Source: Saccharicrinis sp963663905
GTDB taxonomy: Bacteria; Bacteroidota; Bacteroidia; Bacteroidales; Marinilabiliaceae
Assembly: GCA_963663905.2 (NCBI GenBank)
Contig: OY760657.1
Location: 1,240,001 to 1,304,000 of the forward strand
Length of the DNA stretch: 64,000 nucleotides
Direction: 5' to 3'
Part shown: in pieces, positions 9,546 to 17,412 of the stretch
How the letters are laid out: each line of letters begins with the position of its first letter
Position numbering within the stretch: position 1 is the stretch's first letter
Position numbers and translations under genes: made by a program
The notes under the pieces: generated by a model
What the model was told of the DNA's origin: nothing
What the model saw: the letters and a program-made list of their open reading frames with translations, nothing else
The model's database searches: none

Positions 9546-10022
9546 ATGAAAATTGCAATTATCTATATTGGCTTGTTTATCTTGGTAACACTGAATTTAA
9601 CAGGACAGACTAAAGATGAAAAGAACAATAGAATAAATACTGCTGTTTCTGAAAATTCAATGTTTAATCTTCAGCGTAATGCTGTTTATAATGAAAATAT
9701 TCTTGCTTTTGCGTACGAGAGGTTACTTCCTGTTACGGAAAAGAGTTCTTTTGCACTAAAAGGTGGATTTTTAATTTGGGATCCTTTTATTCCTATGGTT
9801 GAAGGCGCTTTTGTAACTGGAGGTAACAAGAATTTCTTTGAAATGGGAGTAGGAGCTTTAATTGCTGATACCAATGATGATGAAGAGCAGGGATTTGACT
9901 TTGTTACGTTTAGGATCGGATACAGATATCAGGCTCCTAAAGGTTTTTTATTAAAGACATCGGTTTTTCATTCTCCAGATAACTTTATCTTACCATGGAT
10001 ATCTTTAGGTTACACTTTCTAA
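9546..10022 (+). CDS. Small secreted, outer-membrane barrel-like protein of unknown function
   Basis: I do not recognise a named family. The 158-residue product starts with a clear signal peptide (KIAIIYIGLFILVTLNLTGQ, cleavage near residue 20-22). The mature part has alternating hydrophobic strands rich in Gly and aromatic residues and ends in ISLGYTF, a terminal Phe as in outer-membrane beta barrels. An Asp-rich turn (DTNDDEEQ) lies near the middle. The gene faces hemF divergently and ends 11 bp from the convergent small membrane protein. A small barrel or barrel-associated protein is the likeliest reading, from pattern only. Confidence 0.7.
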   Translation: MKIAIIYIGLFILVTLNLTGQTKDEKNNRINTAVSENSMFNLQRNAVYNENILAFAYERLLPVTEKSSFALKGGFLIWDPFIPMVEGAFVTGGNKNFFEMGVGALIADTNDDEEQGFDFVTFRIGYRYQAPKGFLLKTSVFHSPDNFILPWISLGYTF

Positions 10023-10033
10023 AGTCCTGTATT

Positions 10034-10342
10034 TTAAGGTTGTTGATCTTTAGACTTTCTGAAAAAACGACCAATGCTCTTTTTTTGAAAATTATAAAAG
10101 AAACGAAACTGACCAAACAAGGTTCCGATAACTAATAATAGAATCTGATAGGATGGGAGTATTGTTAAAACGTACATTGGTATTTTAATCCAAAGTGAAG
10201 TGTCAGAATCTATACCCAGAATATCAAAAACAATTTTCTTTACATAAACAGCTGCACTTCCTGTTACTGAAAATACAACCAGTATAATAAGTATCTGAAA
10301 GTTAGAATCAATACCCCACCTGTCTTTTAATTTCTCTAACAT
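10034..10342 (-). CDS. Small conserved two-helix membrane protein (DUF6787-like)
   Basis: A 102-residue protein with two membrane segments (about residues 16-34 and 49-76), a basic-aromatic C-terminal tail (FRFFYNFQKKSIGRFFRK) and the opening LKDRWGIDSNFQILIILVVF. From memory this resembles a small Bacteroidota family listed as DUF6787, sometimes mislabelled prolipoprotein diacylglyceryl transferase; it lacks the catalytic motifs of Lgt, so that name should not be used. It follows hemE on the same strand, with a perfect hairpin between them. The function is unknown. Confidence 0.7.
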   Translation of the reverse strand: MLEKLKDRWGIDSNFQILIILVVFSVTGSAAVYVKKIVFDILGIDSDTSLWIKIPMYVLTILPSYQILLLVIGTLFGQFRFFYNFQKKSIGRFFRKSKDQQP

Positions 10343-10389
10343 AAATACAATTTTTTTAATCAGTAGTTTGTTGAATCCATGTAATATTG

Positions 10390-10425
10390 CTAACAGTTGG
10401 AAGAATTGTAATTTCCAACTGTTAG
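10390..10425 (-). terminator. Strong hairpin after hemE
   Basis: A 13-bp perfect stem (CTAACAGTTGGAA pairing with TTCCAACTGTTAG) with a 10-nt loop, 14 bp past the hemE stop. There is no T-run directly after it in the minus direction, so it may be a 3' end-protection or processing hairpin rather than a classic terminator. Confidence 0.5.
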
Positions 10426-10438
10426 TAATTGATTTTTT

Positions 10439-11470
10439 CTATCGTTGCCAGTTTGTTCTTTTAATCCAGTCAGCCACAAATTTTGCATTATCATAAGGTA
10501 TGTCTGGTAAAAATCCGTGTCCCAGATTTATAATCCAGTTGTGATTCTTACTACCAAAATCAATGTACTTATTTAATGACGCTTCAATGGTTTTCTGGTC
10601 TGCATACAATAACCTTGGATCTATGTTTCCTTGTAATCCAATATTACTATCCACCATTTTTCTTGCAGTTTCAATTGGTGTTTGCCAATCAATACTTAAA
10701 TAGTCACACATGTCAGGTGTTACTTCTTTTATTCCACATCCCAAATCTTTAGGGAAGTAAATAAAAGGAATCCCTTCTTCACGAACAGCTTGTGCAATCT
10801 TCTTAACAGCAGGGAAAAACAACTCTTTATATAAATCAAATGGAATTAATCCTCCGTGAGTCTCAAATAGCTGGAAGACTTTAACTCCATGTTGGATTTG
10901 TCCTTTTGCGTATATTATTGATAAATCAGTAATGATCTCGATAAGCTTTTTTACTGTTTCTTTATTCTGATATAAATACTTTAATGTAATTGGAAAATCT
11001 TTACTTCTTCCAATACCTTCAAGCATATAGCATAAAACAGTTAAAGGCGCTCCGCAAAAACCAATTAATGGAATGTTATCTGGTTTTGTGGCTATAATTT
11101 GCTTAATAACCTCATATATGTAAATTAATTTCTCAGGATCAGGATGTAATTCTGATAATGGATCTTTTCTTTCAGAAAGTGGAATATCAAACTCCGGGCC
11201 TTTATCCGTAAAATCCAATCCCATGCCCATAGCGTAAGGGATAACTAAAATATCTGAAAATAAAATTGCTGCATCCACACCAAGATCATCAATAGGTAGC
11301 AATGTTACTTGTGCTCCCAGTTTTGGATCTTGCATCATCTCCCAAAAAGAATACTTCTCTTTTAATTTCATATAAGAAGGAAGTACTCTACCTGCCTGTC
11401 GCATAAACCAGAATGGCGGTCGTTCAGTTTTTTCTCCAGCCAGGGTTTTTAATAATATAGAATCGTTCAT
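10439..11470 (-). CDS. hemE: Uroporphyrinogen decarboxylase
   Basis: Removes four acetate carboxyls of uroporphyrinogen III to give coproporphyrinogen III in the cytoplasm. The N-terminal signature RPPFWFMRQAGRVLPSY is intact, followed by SFWEMMQDP, the ILFSDILVIP substrate segment, GFCGAPLTVL and the late INLGHGFLPDIPYDN. The 343-residue length is normal. It is the last gene of the hemACDBLE block and begins 6 bp after hemL, so coupled translation is likely. Confidence 0.96.
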   Translation of the reverse strand: MNDSILLKTLAGEKTERPPFWFMRQAGRVLPSYMKLKEKYSFWEMMQDPKLGAQVTLLPIDDLGVDAAILFSDILVIPYAMGMGLDFTDKGPEFDIPLSERKDPLSELHPDPEKLIYIYEVIKQIIATKPDNIPLIGFCGAPLTVLCYMLEGIGRSKDFPITLKYLYQNKETVKKLIEIITDLSIIYAKGQIQHGVKVFQLFETHGGLIPFDLYKELFFPAVKKIAQAVREEGIPFIYFPKDLGCGIKEVTPDMCDYLSIDWQTPIETARKMVDSNIGLQGNIDPRLLYADQKTIEASLNKYIDFGSKNHNWIINLGHGFLPDIPYDNAKFVADWIKRTNWQR

Positions 11471-11476
11471 AAAAGT

Positions 11477-12772
11477 TTAATTCTTAAGCTGCTTTAGTGC
11501 ATTAAAACTTGAATCAATGGTTTTTTGCAAATCTTCCTGACTATGAGTAATAGAAACAAATCCTGCCTCAAATTGAGATGGAGCTGTGTATATTCCACTT
11601 TCAAGCGACATTAAAAAATATTTTGCAAATAGGTCTGTGTCACACGTCATCACATCGTTAAAATTGTTGACTTCTTTTTCTTTTGTAAAGAATAAGGTGA
11701 ACATAGAACCTACACGATTGATAACACCAGGAAAGTTTAGTTGTTCAAGATTGTTTTGTAATCCATCCACTAAGAACTTTGATTTTTCTTCAAGCTGAGT
11801 ATAAAAATCAGGTGTGCTGTTTAATAATTTTAATGTGGTAAGACCTGCTGCCATAGCCATTGGATTACCAGATAATGTTCCTGCCTGATAAACCGGACCA
11901 TTTGGAGCCAGATGATCCATGATTTCTTTCTTACCGCCGTAGGCACCTACGGGTAAACCACCTCCAATGATTTTTCCCAGTGTTGTTAAGTCAGGAGTAA
12001 TACCTAATATTTCCTGAGCACCACCCTTTGCTACTCTGAATCCAGTCATTACTTCATCAAAAATCAGCAATGTACCATTTTCGGTACAGGCATTTCTTAT
12101 GCCCTGAATAAACTCATCTGTTGGGCGAACAACACCCATATTACCAGTTACAGGCTCTAAAATAACAGCTGCAATTTGGTCTTTGTATTCATTGAATAAA
12201 CTTAAAACAGAATCCAGATCATTGTATTGAGCTGTTAATGTATCGCTTGCAGTTCCTTTGGTAACTCCAGGTGAGTTAGGTGTACCAAAAGTTAGTGCTC
12301 CGGATCCGGCTTTAATTAAAAAAGAATCACCATGTCCGTGATAGCAACCTTCAAACTTGATGACCAAATCTCTTTTTGTATATCCGCGAGCTAAACGCAG
12401 CGCACTCATTGTTGCTTCAGTACCGGAATTAACCATCCTTACGCTTTCTATCGAAGGAATCATCTCACAAATAAGATTTGCCATCTCTGTTTCCATTAAG
12501 GTAGGAGCACCAAAGCTTGTTCCTGTAATGGCAGTTTTATGTAATGCTTCAACAACATCAGGGTGGGAGTGACCTAAAATCATTGGACCCCATGATGCAA
12601 CGTAGTCGATATATTCGTTGTTATCAATATCTGTTACTTTTGATCCTTTAGCACTTTGGATAAATAAAGGATTTCCGCCTACTGATTTAAATGCTCTTAC
12701 CGGAGAGTTTACTCCTCCGGGTATATGTTTTACTGCTTCCTGAAAAGCTTTTATACTATTTTCTGTATTCAT
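11477..12772 (-). CDS. hemL: Glutamate-1-semialdehyde 2,1-aminomutase
   Basis: PLP enzyme that converts glutamate-1-semialdehyde to 5-aminolevulinate, the second step of the C5 pathway started by HemA in the same cluster. Motifs include PGGVNSPVRAF at the N-terminus, NSGTEATMSALRLARG for the cofactor phosphate, FDEVMTGFR, and the PLP lysine in TLGKIIGGGLPVGAYGG (Lys267). The 431-residue length is typical. A 98-bp gap with a micro-repeat tract separates it from hemB, the only sizeable gap in the block. Confidence 0.97.
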   Translation of the reverse strand: MNTENSIKAFQEAVKHIPGGVNSPVRAFKSVGGNPLFIQSAKGSKVTDIDNNEYIDYVASWGPMILGHSHPDVVEALHKTAITGTSFGAPTLMETEMANLICEMIPSIESVRMVNSGTEATMSALRLARGYTKRDLVIKFEGCYHGHGDSFLIKAGSGALTFGTPNSPGVTKGTASDTLTAQYNDLDSVLSLFNEYKDQIAAVILEPVTGNMGVVRPTDEFIQGIRNACTENGTLLIFDEVMTGFRVAKGGAQEILGITPDLTTLGKIIGGGLPVGAYGGKKEIMDHLAPNGPVYQAGTLSGNPMAMAAGLTTLKLLNSTPDFYTQLEEKSKFLVDGLQNNLEQLNFPGVINRVGSMFTLFFTKEKEVNNFNDVMTCDTDLFAKYFLMSLESGIYTAPSQFEAGFVSITHSQEDLQKTIDSSFNALKQLKN

Positions 12773-12780
12773 TTCTATTT

Positions 12781-12860
12781 AGTTAAAAGTCGAAAGTTGA
12801 AAGTTAAAAGTATTTTAGTCTTGATGAAATCACCCTTTAACCTTTAACCTATTTACCTTT
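12781..12860. repeat. Intergenic micro-repeat tract between hemB and hemL
   Basis: Two short tracts: an AAGTTAAAAG/GAAAGTTGAAAG series at 12781-12810 and an ACCCTTTAACCTTTAACC series at 12832-12860. Similar phrase-like tracts recur in other gaps of this window. Confidence 0.5.
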
Positions 12861-12870
12861 ATTTGAATTT

Positions 12871-13839
12871 TTACAACTGATCAATTATATCCTGAGTATG
12901 GTATGAGATAATGATATCCGAACCAGCTCTTTTAATTGAGGTTAATATTTCAAGTGTAATTCTGTTTTCGTCAATCCATCCTTTTTCTGCAGCAGCTTTA
13001 ACCATTGAAAACTCACCACTTACATTGTAGGCTGCAATAGGCATGTTAAAAGTATCTTTAACTCTTCTGATTACATCCAGATAGCTTAATGCAGGTTTTA
13101 CCATTACAATATCAGCACCTTCTATAATATCTTGTTCAACTTCTCTAAGGGCTTCGTTACTGTTTGCCGGATCCATTTGGTATGTAGCTCTGTTTCCAAA
13201 TTGAGGTGCACTTTCGGCAGCGTCTCTGAATGGGCCGTAAAAGGCAGAAGCATATTTAGCAGAATAGGCCATGATTGGCATATTTGTAAAATCGTTATCA
13301 TCTAACACTTTTCTGATATGCCCAACACGTCCGTCCATCATATCGCTTGGTGCAATCATATCAACTCCGGCTTCAGCCAACGATAATGATTGTTTACCTA
13401 AAGTAAGTAAGGTTGAATCATTATCCACGTCGCCATTGATGATAGTACCACAATGTCCGTGTGTTGTATATTCGCAATTACATACATCAGCAATAATAAA
13501 TAAATCTGGAAGTTCATTTTTTATTGCTCTTGTTGCTTGTTGTACGATTCCATTGTGTTCACAAGCAACCAATCCGTGCTCATCTTTATGTTCCGGAATA
13601 CCAAAAAGTAAAATTGATTGAACACCTTTGTTGTATAATTCTTTACATTTTTCAACTAATAAATCAACAGATAATTGATAGTTGCCGGGCATAGAATTTA
13701 TGGGGTTTTGTATCCCTTTTCCCGGGCGAACGAATAAAGGCATAATTAAGTCATCACGCGTAAGACGGGTTTCCCTGATCATATTTCGGGTGACTTCAGA
13801 TTGTCTCATTCTTCTTAATCGTGTAATTGGAAATGCCAT
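12871..13839 (-). CDS. hemB: Delta-aminolevulinic acid dehydratase (porphobilinogen synthase)
   Basis: Condenses two 5-aminolevulinate molecules into porphobilinogen. The Schiff-base lysines are Lys195 in AYSAKYASAFYGPFRDA and Lys248 in VMVKPALSYLD. A full DVCNCEYTTHGHCG segment (Cys120, Cys122, Cys130) marks the zinc-dependent type rather than the Asp-rich magnesium type. The 322-residue length is standard. It is the fourth gene of the hem block, 21 bp after hemD, reading leftward. Confidence 0.97.
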   Translation of the reverse strand: MAFPITRLRRMRQSEVTRNMIRETRLTRDDLIMPLFVRPGKGIQNPINSMPGNYQLSVDLLVEKCKELYNKGVQSILLFGIPEHKDEHGLVACEHNGIVQQATRAIKNELPDLFIIADVCNCEYTTHGHCGTIINGDVDNDSTLLTLGKQSLSLAEAGVDMIAPSDMMDGRVGHIRKVLDDNDFTNMPIMAYSAKYASAFYGPFRDAAESAPQFGNRATYQMDPANSNEALREVEQDIIEGADIVMVKPALSYLDVIRRVKDTFNMPIAAYNVSGEFSMVKAAAEKGWIDENRITLEILTSIKRAGSDIIISYHTQDIIDQL

Positions 13840-13859
13840 ATCTTTAATTTTTAATTGAA

Positions 13860-14621
13860 TTATAAGTTTTTATAATAGTTATACACTGCATTAAATATAC
13901 CTATTGCATTTGGTTCTTTAGCGATAGTTAATGGTGTAATTCCTTGCTTCATTGTTGCTTCAGCAGTAGTTTCTCCAATGCAAACAGATTTAAAATTCTG
14001 ATTTGAAACCAGTGTAACCAGATTATTAAAAGCTGAAGGACTGGCCAAAATAATCATATCGTATTTGTTGTTTTTTATCTTATCAATTACAGATTCGTTA
14101 ATGTTTTCTGGTATTGAATTGGTATAAACATTTAGTCTTGAAACTTCAGCAATAGGCTTTAGCTTTCGTACAAGATGATTTGGAGATAAATCACCGGTAG
14201 GCCATAAAATAGTAGCTTTTTTATCATTAAAATAGATGCATAATTTCTCAGCAAATTCTTTTCCCGTTTTTGCATTAGCATCATATTCAATATTAAATCC
14301 TTTCGCTTTTATTTCCTCAGATGTATTATATCCTATACTAACAATTCTTAGTTTGTTTAATAGGTTTGTTGGGTTCTCAAAATGACTTATGCTCTCAATA
14401 AAAAAATGGAATGCATTAGCGCTGGTAAATGCTATATAATTATAGTTGTCTATCCGACTTATTGTTTTTTCTACATCAGGATTGTTTTTAATCACAGACA
14501 GGTCAATCATGGGTAATTCAATTACAGAAGCACCTTCTTTTTCAAAGAGGAGTTGTAATTCTTTTGATTTACCAGATGGTCGTGTCGAAATAAAAACTTT
14601 ACCGGAAAGTATACTATCCAT
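13860..14621 (-). CDS. hemD: Uroporphyrinogen-III synthase
   Basis: Cyclises hydroxymethylbilane with inversion of ring D. HemD sequences are poorly conserved, but this 253-residue protein shows the expected two-lobed pattern: VFISTRPSGKSKEL at the start, IAFTSANAFHFF in lobe one, IGYNTSEEIKAKG, LWPTGDLSPNHLVRKL, and MIILASPSAFNNLV with a late IGETTAEA in lobe two. The position between hemC (6 bp before) and hemB (20 bp after) makes the call safe. Confidence 0.92.
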   Translation of the reverse strand: MDSILSGKVFISTRPSGKSKELQLLFEKEGASVIELPMIDLSVIKNNPDVEKTISRIDNYNYIAFTSANAFHFFIESISHFENPTNLLNKLRIVSIGYNTSEEIKAKGFNIEYDANAKTGKEFAEKLCIYFNDKKATILWPTGDLSPNHLVRKLKPIAEVSRLNVYTNSIPENINESVIDKIKNNKYDMIILASPSAFNNLVTLVSNQNFKSVCIGETTAEATMKQGITPLTIAKEPNAIGIFNAVYNYYKNL

Positions 14622-14627
14622 ATTAAA

Positions 14628-15560
14628 TTACTGAGCGTTTCTTATGCTATTTAAAATGTCGTTAGCTCCTAAATTGATTAATTGCTGAGCCAAATCTTTA
14701 CCAATTTGATCTGCTTTTTCTACATCATCAGTAATGGTTTCTTTTAAATATTGTTTACCATCCAGTGACGAAACAAAACCTGTAATTGTTAATGTGTTGT
14801 TTTTTAGTTTACTATAACTTCCAACCGGAACCTGACATCCTCCCATCAAGGTTTTCATAAAAGATCTTTCAGCTGTAACCTGGTTTAAGGTATCCTGATG
14901 ATTGATCAGTGTTAAAAAATTATTGATGATTTCATCATTAGAACGAGATTCAATGGCAATTGCACCCTGAGCTACAGCAGGAATGAATTCGGAAGGTTCT
15001 AAAATCTCAGTAATATAATGGTCTAGTTCTAATCTTTTTAATCCAGCAGCTGCCATAATCATTGCATCACAATAACCATCTTCCATTTTTTGCAGGCGGG
15101 TATTTACATTACCGCGGATGTCTACAATTTTAAAATCAGGATTGATTTTTTTTAATCCGGCAACTCTTCTTAAGCTTGAAGTGGCAATGGTATGTTCCGG
15201 GGTAAGATCTTTAAGTTTAATATTGTTTTTACTTACTAAGGCATCCCTGAAATCAGCTCTTTCTAAAACCGCACCAAGACAAAACTCCTGAGGTAATTCA
15301 GTAGGAAGGTCTTTTAAGCTGTGAACTGCAAAATCAATTTCTTTATTTAATAAGGCTACTTCAAGTTCTTTGGTGAATAAACCTTTATCTCCAATTTTAG
15401 ATAAGGCAACATCCAGAATTTTATCTCCTTTTGTTTTTATAATTTTTACCTCAATATTTATAGAAGCATCTAATTTTTCAATTTCAGATTTTACTTTATA
15501 AGCCTGGTATAACGCAAGTTTACTCCCCCGCGTTCCTATGGTGATTTTATTGGGATACAT
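14628..15560 (-). CDS. hemC: Hydroxymethylbilane synthase (porphobilinogen deaminase)
   Basis: Polymerises four porphobilinogens on a covalent dipyrromethane cofactor. Cofactor-binding Cys242 is in MGGCQVPVGSYS. Other family motifs are TIGTRGSKLALYQA, HSLKDLPTELP with the catalytic Asp, TSSLRRVAGL and DIRGNVNTRLQK. The 310-residue length is normal. The gene is 14 bp downstream of hemA and 6 bp upstream of hemD, indicating one transcript. Confidence 0.97.
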   Translation of the reverse strand: MYPNKITIGTRGSKLALYQAYKVKSEIEKLDASINIEVKIIKTKGDKILDVALSKIGDKGLFTKELEVALLNKEIDFAVHSLKDLPTELPQEFCLGAVLERADFRDALVSKNNIKLKDLTPEHTIATSSLRRVAGLKKINPDFKIVDIRGNVNTRLQKMEDGYCDAMIMAAAGLKRLELDHYITEILEPSEFIPAVAQGAIAIESRSNDEIINNFLTLINHQDTLNQVTAERSFMKTLMGGCQVPVGSYSKLKNNTLTITGFVSSLDGKQYLKETITDDVEKADQIGKDLAQQLINLGANDILNSIRNAQ

Positions 15561-15574
15561 ATATTGTAAATGTA

Positions 15575-16843
15575 TTATTCGTTGATGTTATCGTTAAAAT
15601 TAAAAAGTTGGTTTATCACATCTAATGAATCTGTCGAGTTTCCATTGTTTGTAACGTCTTTCAAATTTTTGATAAGCATTCGGATGTATTTCTGAGTAAG
15701 CAAACCAGTGTATTTTTCTATTTGTTCAATAGTTGCTTCATCCATGTTTTTTCTATATTCACCTAATTCATTTTCACTCAATTGCTGCATGTTTGATGTA
15801 ATAGATTTTATAACAGGACGAAGGGAGCGACTATTTAACCAGTTCAGGGATTCGTCAACTAATTCATCAATAATGATGTTGGCATTATCCACACTGTTTT
15901 CTCTCATTTCTTTATGGTCGTCAAGGATTTTTTGTAAATCATCAACACAAATTAGCTGAGAGTTTTTTAGTTCTCCAATTTCAATGTCAATATTTCTTGG
16001 TACGGATAAATCAATAAACAGCTGTTTTTTGTTTTTTCTTATTTTTTGTGCTTGTTCAATATCTTCTTTCGTTACAAGGTATTCACCAGCACTGGTAGCT
16101 GTTAAAATAATATCAAATTGAGCTAAGTGATCTTTATAGTTGTTGAAAAGTATAGGATTAACTTTCCATTTCTTACCTATTTCAAGTGTTTTTTCGTCAG
16201 TACGGTTAGTGACGGAAATATTTGTAACACCTCTTTTTTTGAAATCACGTAAAGCCAGCTGACCGGTTTCCCCAGTTCCAATAATTAAAATGTGCTGAGG
16301 AACAAGATCTTTAAAAATTTTTTCGCACATATCAATAGCTACATAGCCAACTGAAGTTGCACCTTGTTGAATGGAAGTTTCAGTCCTTACCCTTTTACTA
16401 CATTCAAAAGACTTTTGAAATAAGCGCATCAAAATTGCATCTGTTAAGTTTGCTTCAGTGCAATATACATACGCCTTTTTCATTTGGTTTACAATCTGAT
16501 TTTCACCAATAACCATAGAGTCTATCCCAGAGGTAACTCTGAATAAGTGCTTAATGGCATCTTCATTCATATAATGATAAAAACTGGAGCTATAGTCTTC
16601 CTCAACTTTCATGAAAGAATGTAACTCTTTTAAGATATTATCCTTACACTTATTATCTAAGCATTTTTCTTTAGAATAATATACTTCAGTTCTGTTACAT
16701 GTAGCCAAAACAACTACACCTGCAATTTCTTTTATTTGCAATAAACGTTCTGATAATGGAATGATATCATCACAGGGAATTGCAAATTTATCTCTGATAT
16801 TTAAAGAAGCTGTTCTATGGTTTAATCCCAATACGCCCAACAT
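15575..16843 (-). CDS. hemA: Glutamyl-tRNA reductase
   Basis: Reduces glutamyl-tRNA(Glu) to glutamate-1-semialdehyde with NADPH, the committed step of C5 tetrapyrrole synthesis. Catalytic Cys49 sits in VVLATCNRTEVY; GLNHRTASL at the N-terminus, SGIDSMVIGENQIVNQMKKA, the NADP motif IIGTGETGQLAL and the C-terminal dimerisation helices are all present. The 422-residue length is typical. As first gene of the block it is the expected control point. The upstream 77 bp has only an imperfect promoter-like TAACATTTG with a 3-nt spacer. Confidence 0.96.
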   Translation of the reverse strand: MLGVLGLNHRTASLNIRDKFAIPCDDIIPLSERLLQIKEIAGVVVLATCNRTEVYYSKEKCLDNKCKDNILKELHSFMKVEEDYSSSFYHYMNEDAIKHLFRVTSGIDSMVIGENQIVNQMKKAYVYCTEANLTDAILMRLFQKSFECSKRVRTETSIQQGATSVGYVAIDMCEKIFKDLVPQHILIIGTGETGQLALRDFKKRGVTNISVTNRTDEKTLEIGKKWKVNPILFNNYKDHLAQFDIILTATSAGEYLVTKEDIEQAQKIRKNKKQLFIDLSVPRNIDIEIGELKNSQLICVDDLQKILDDHKEMRENSVDNANIIIDELVDESLNWLNSRSLRPVIKSITSNMQQLSENELGEYRKNMDEATIEQIEKYTGLLTQKYIRMLIKNLKDVTNNGNSTDSLDVINQLFNFNDNINE

Positions 16844-16920
16844 AAAATTTCCTTTTGACCAATAAAAATAGTAATTACATTTTACGAATTATGTATCAAA
16901 TGTTACATAAATTGAGAAAT

Positions 16921-17274
16921 CTACATATATAAAGGTGAAGGTCGTGTAGTATTTGGGATTTGAAAGTTAAAACTAGTCCATGTTTTACAATCAAAGACTT
17001 TTAGTTTTTTATGTAAGAAGTTTGTATAGTAAATCTTTAGCTTAATCTTATTGCTTTGTGTTTCTTCGCAACAATCAGAAGTGTATTTATAAAAGAAGTA
17101 AGTATTGCTGTTGTCAATTTTAGCAGGCTCTTGATATGCAATGATTTTTATATCAAGATTTTCTTCATTAGAATGTTTTTTTGATTTAAGGGCATAAGTA
17201 CCATAGCCAAAAATATATATTAAGGCTAAAATGATATATGTAATATGTGTAGAAAATACCCCTATAAAAAACAC
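16921..17274 (-). CDS. Hypothetical small membrane-anchored protein upstream of hemA
   Basis: No family is recognised. The 117-residue product starts with one membrane segment (about residues 4-26, ITYIILALIYIFGYGTYAL) followed by a Lys/Asn-rich outward domain with a CC pair (SDCCEET) and ends in TTRPSPLYM. It reads in the same direction as hemA, 77 bp before it, and has a -7 element 25 bp upstream. Coding status rests on the membrane segment and this context. An alternative frame further upstream overlaps it and looks like chance. Confidence 0.5.
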   Translation of the reverse strand: MFFIGVFSTHITYIILALIYIFGYGTYALKSKKHSNEENLDIKIIAYQEPAKIDNSNTYFFYKYTSDCCEETQSNKIKLKIYYTNFLHKKLKVFDCKTWTSFNFQIPNTTRPSPLYM

Positions 17275-17298
17275 CGTTTTCTAATTTTATTGTGTTGC

Positions 17299-17306
17299 CA
17301 AAATTA
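17299..17306 (-). promoter_or_regulatory. -7 element upstream of the small membrane gene and hemA
   Basis: The minus strand reads TAATTTTG (TAnnTTTG), 25 bp before the start of the 117-residue gene. It could also drive the hem block if the two are cotranscribed. Confidence 0.4.
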
Positions 17307-17353
17307 ATTAATAATAAATAAATATTACTACGATATTTGTCAACTTTAACAAA

Positions 17354-17387
17354 AAAAGATGATTTGTAACAAAACAAATCATCTTTT
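17354..17387 (-). terminator. Terminator after the DUF349 gene
   Basis: A 14-bp perfect stem (AAAAGATGATTTGT with ACAAATCATCTTTT), 6-nt loop, followed on the minus strand by a run of T, 26 bp past the stop codon. Confidence 0.85.
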
Positions 17388-17412
17388 CTGATATTATAAA
17401 ATACAATAAGTA

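Noticed and set aside
10034..10342. Prolipoprotein diacylglyceryl transferase
   Set aside because: Too short and without Lgt motifs; only two membrane helices.
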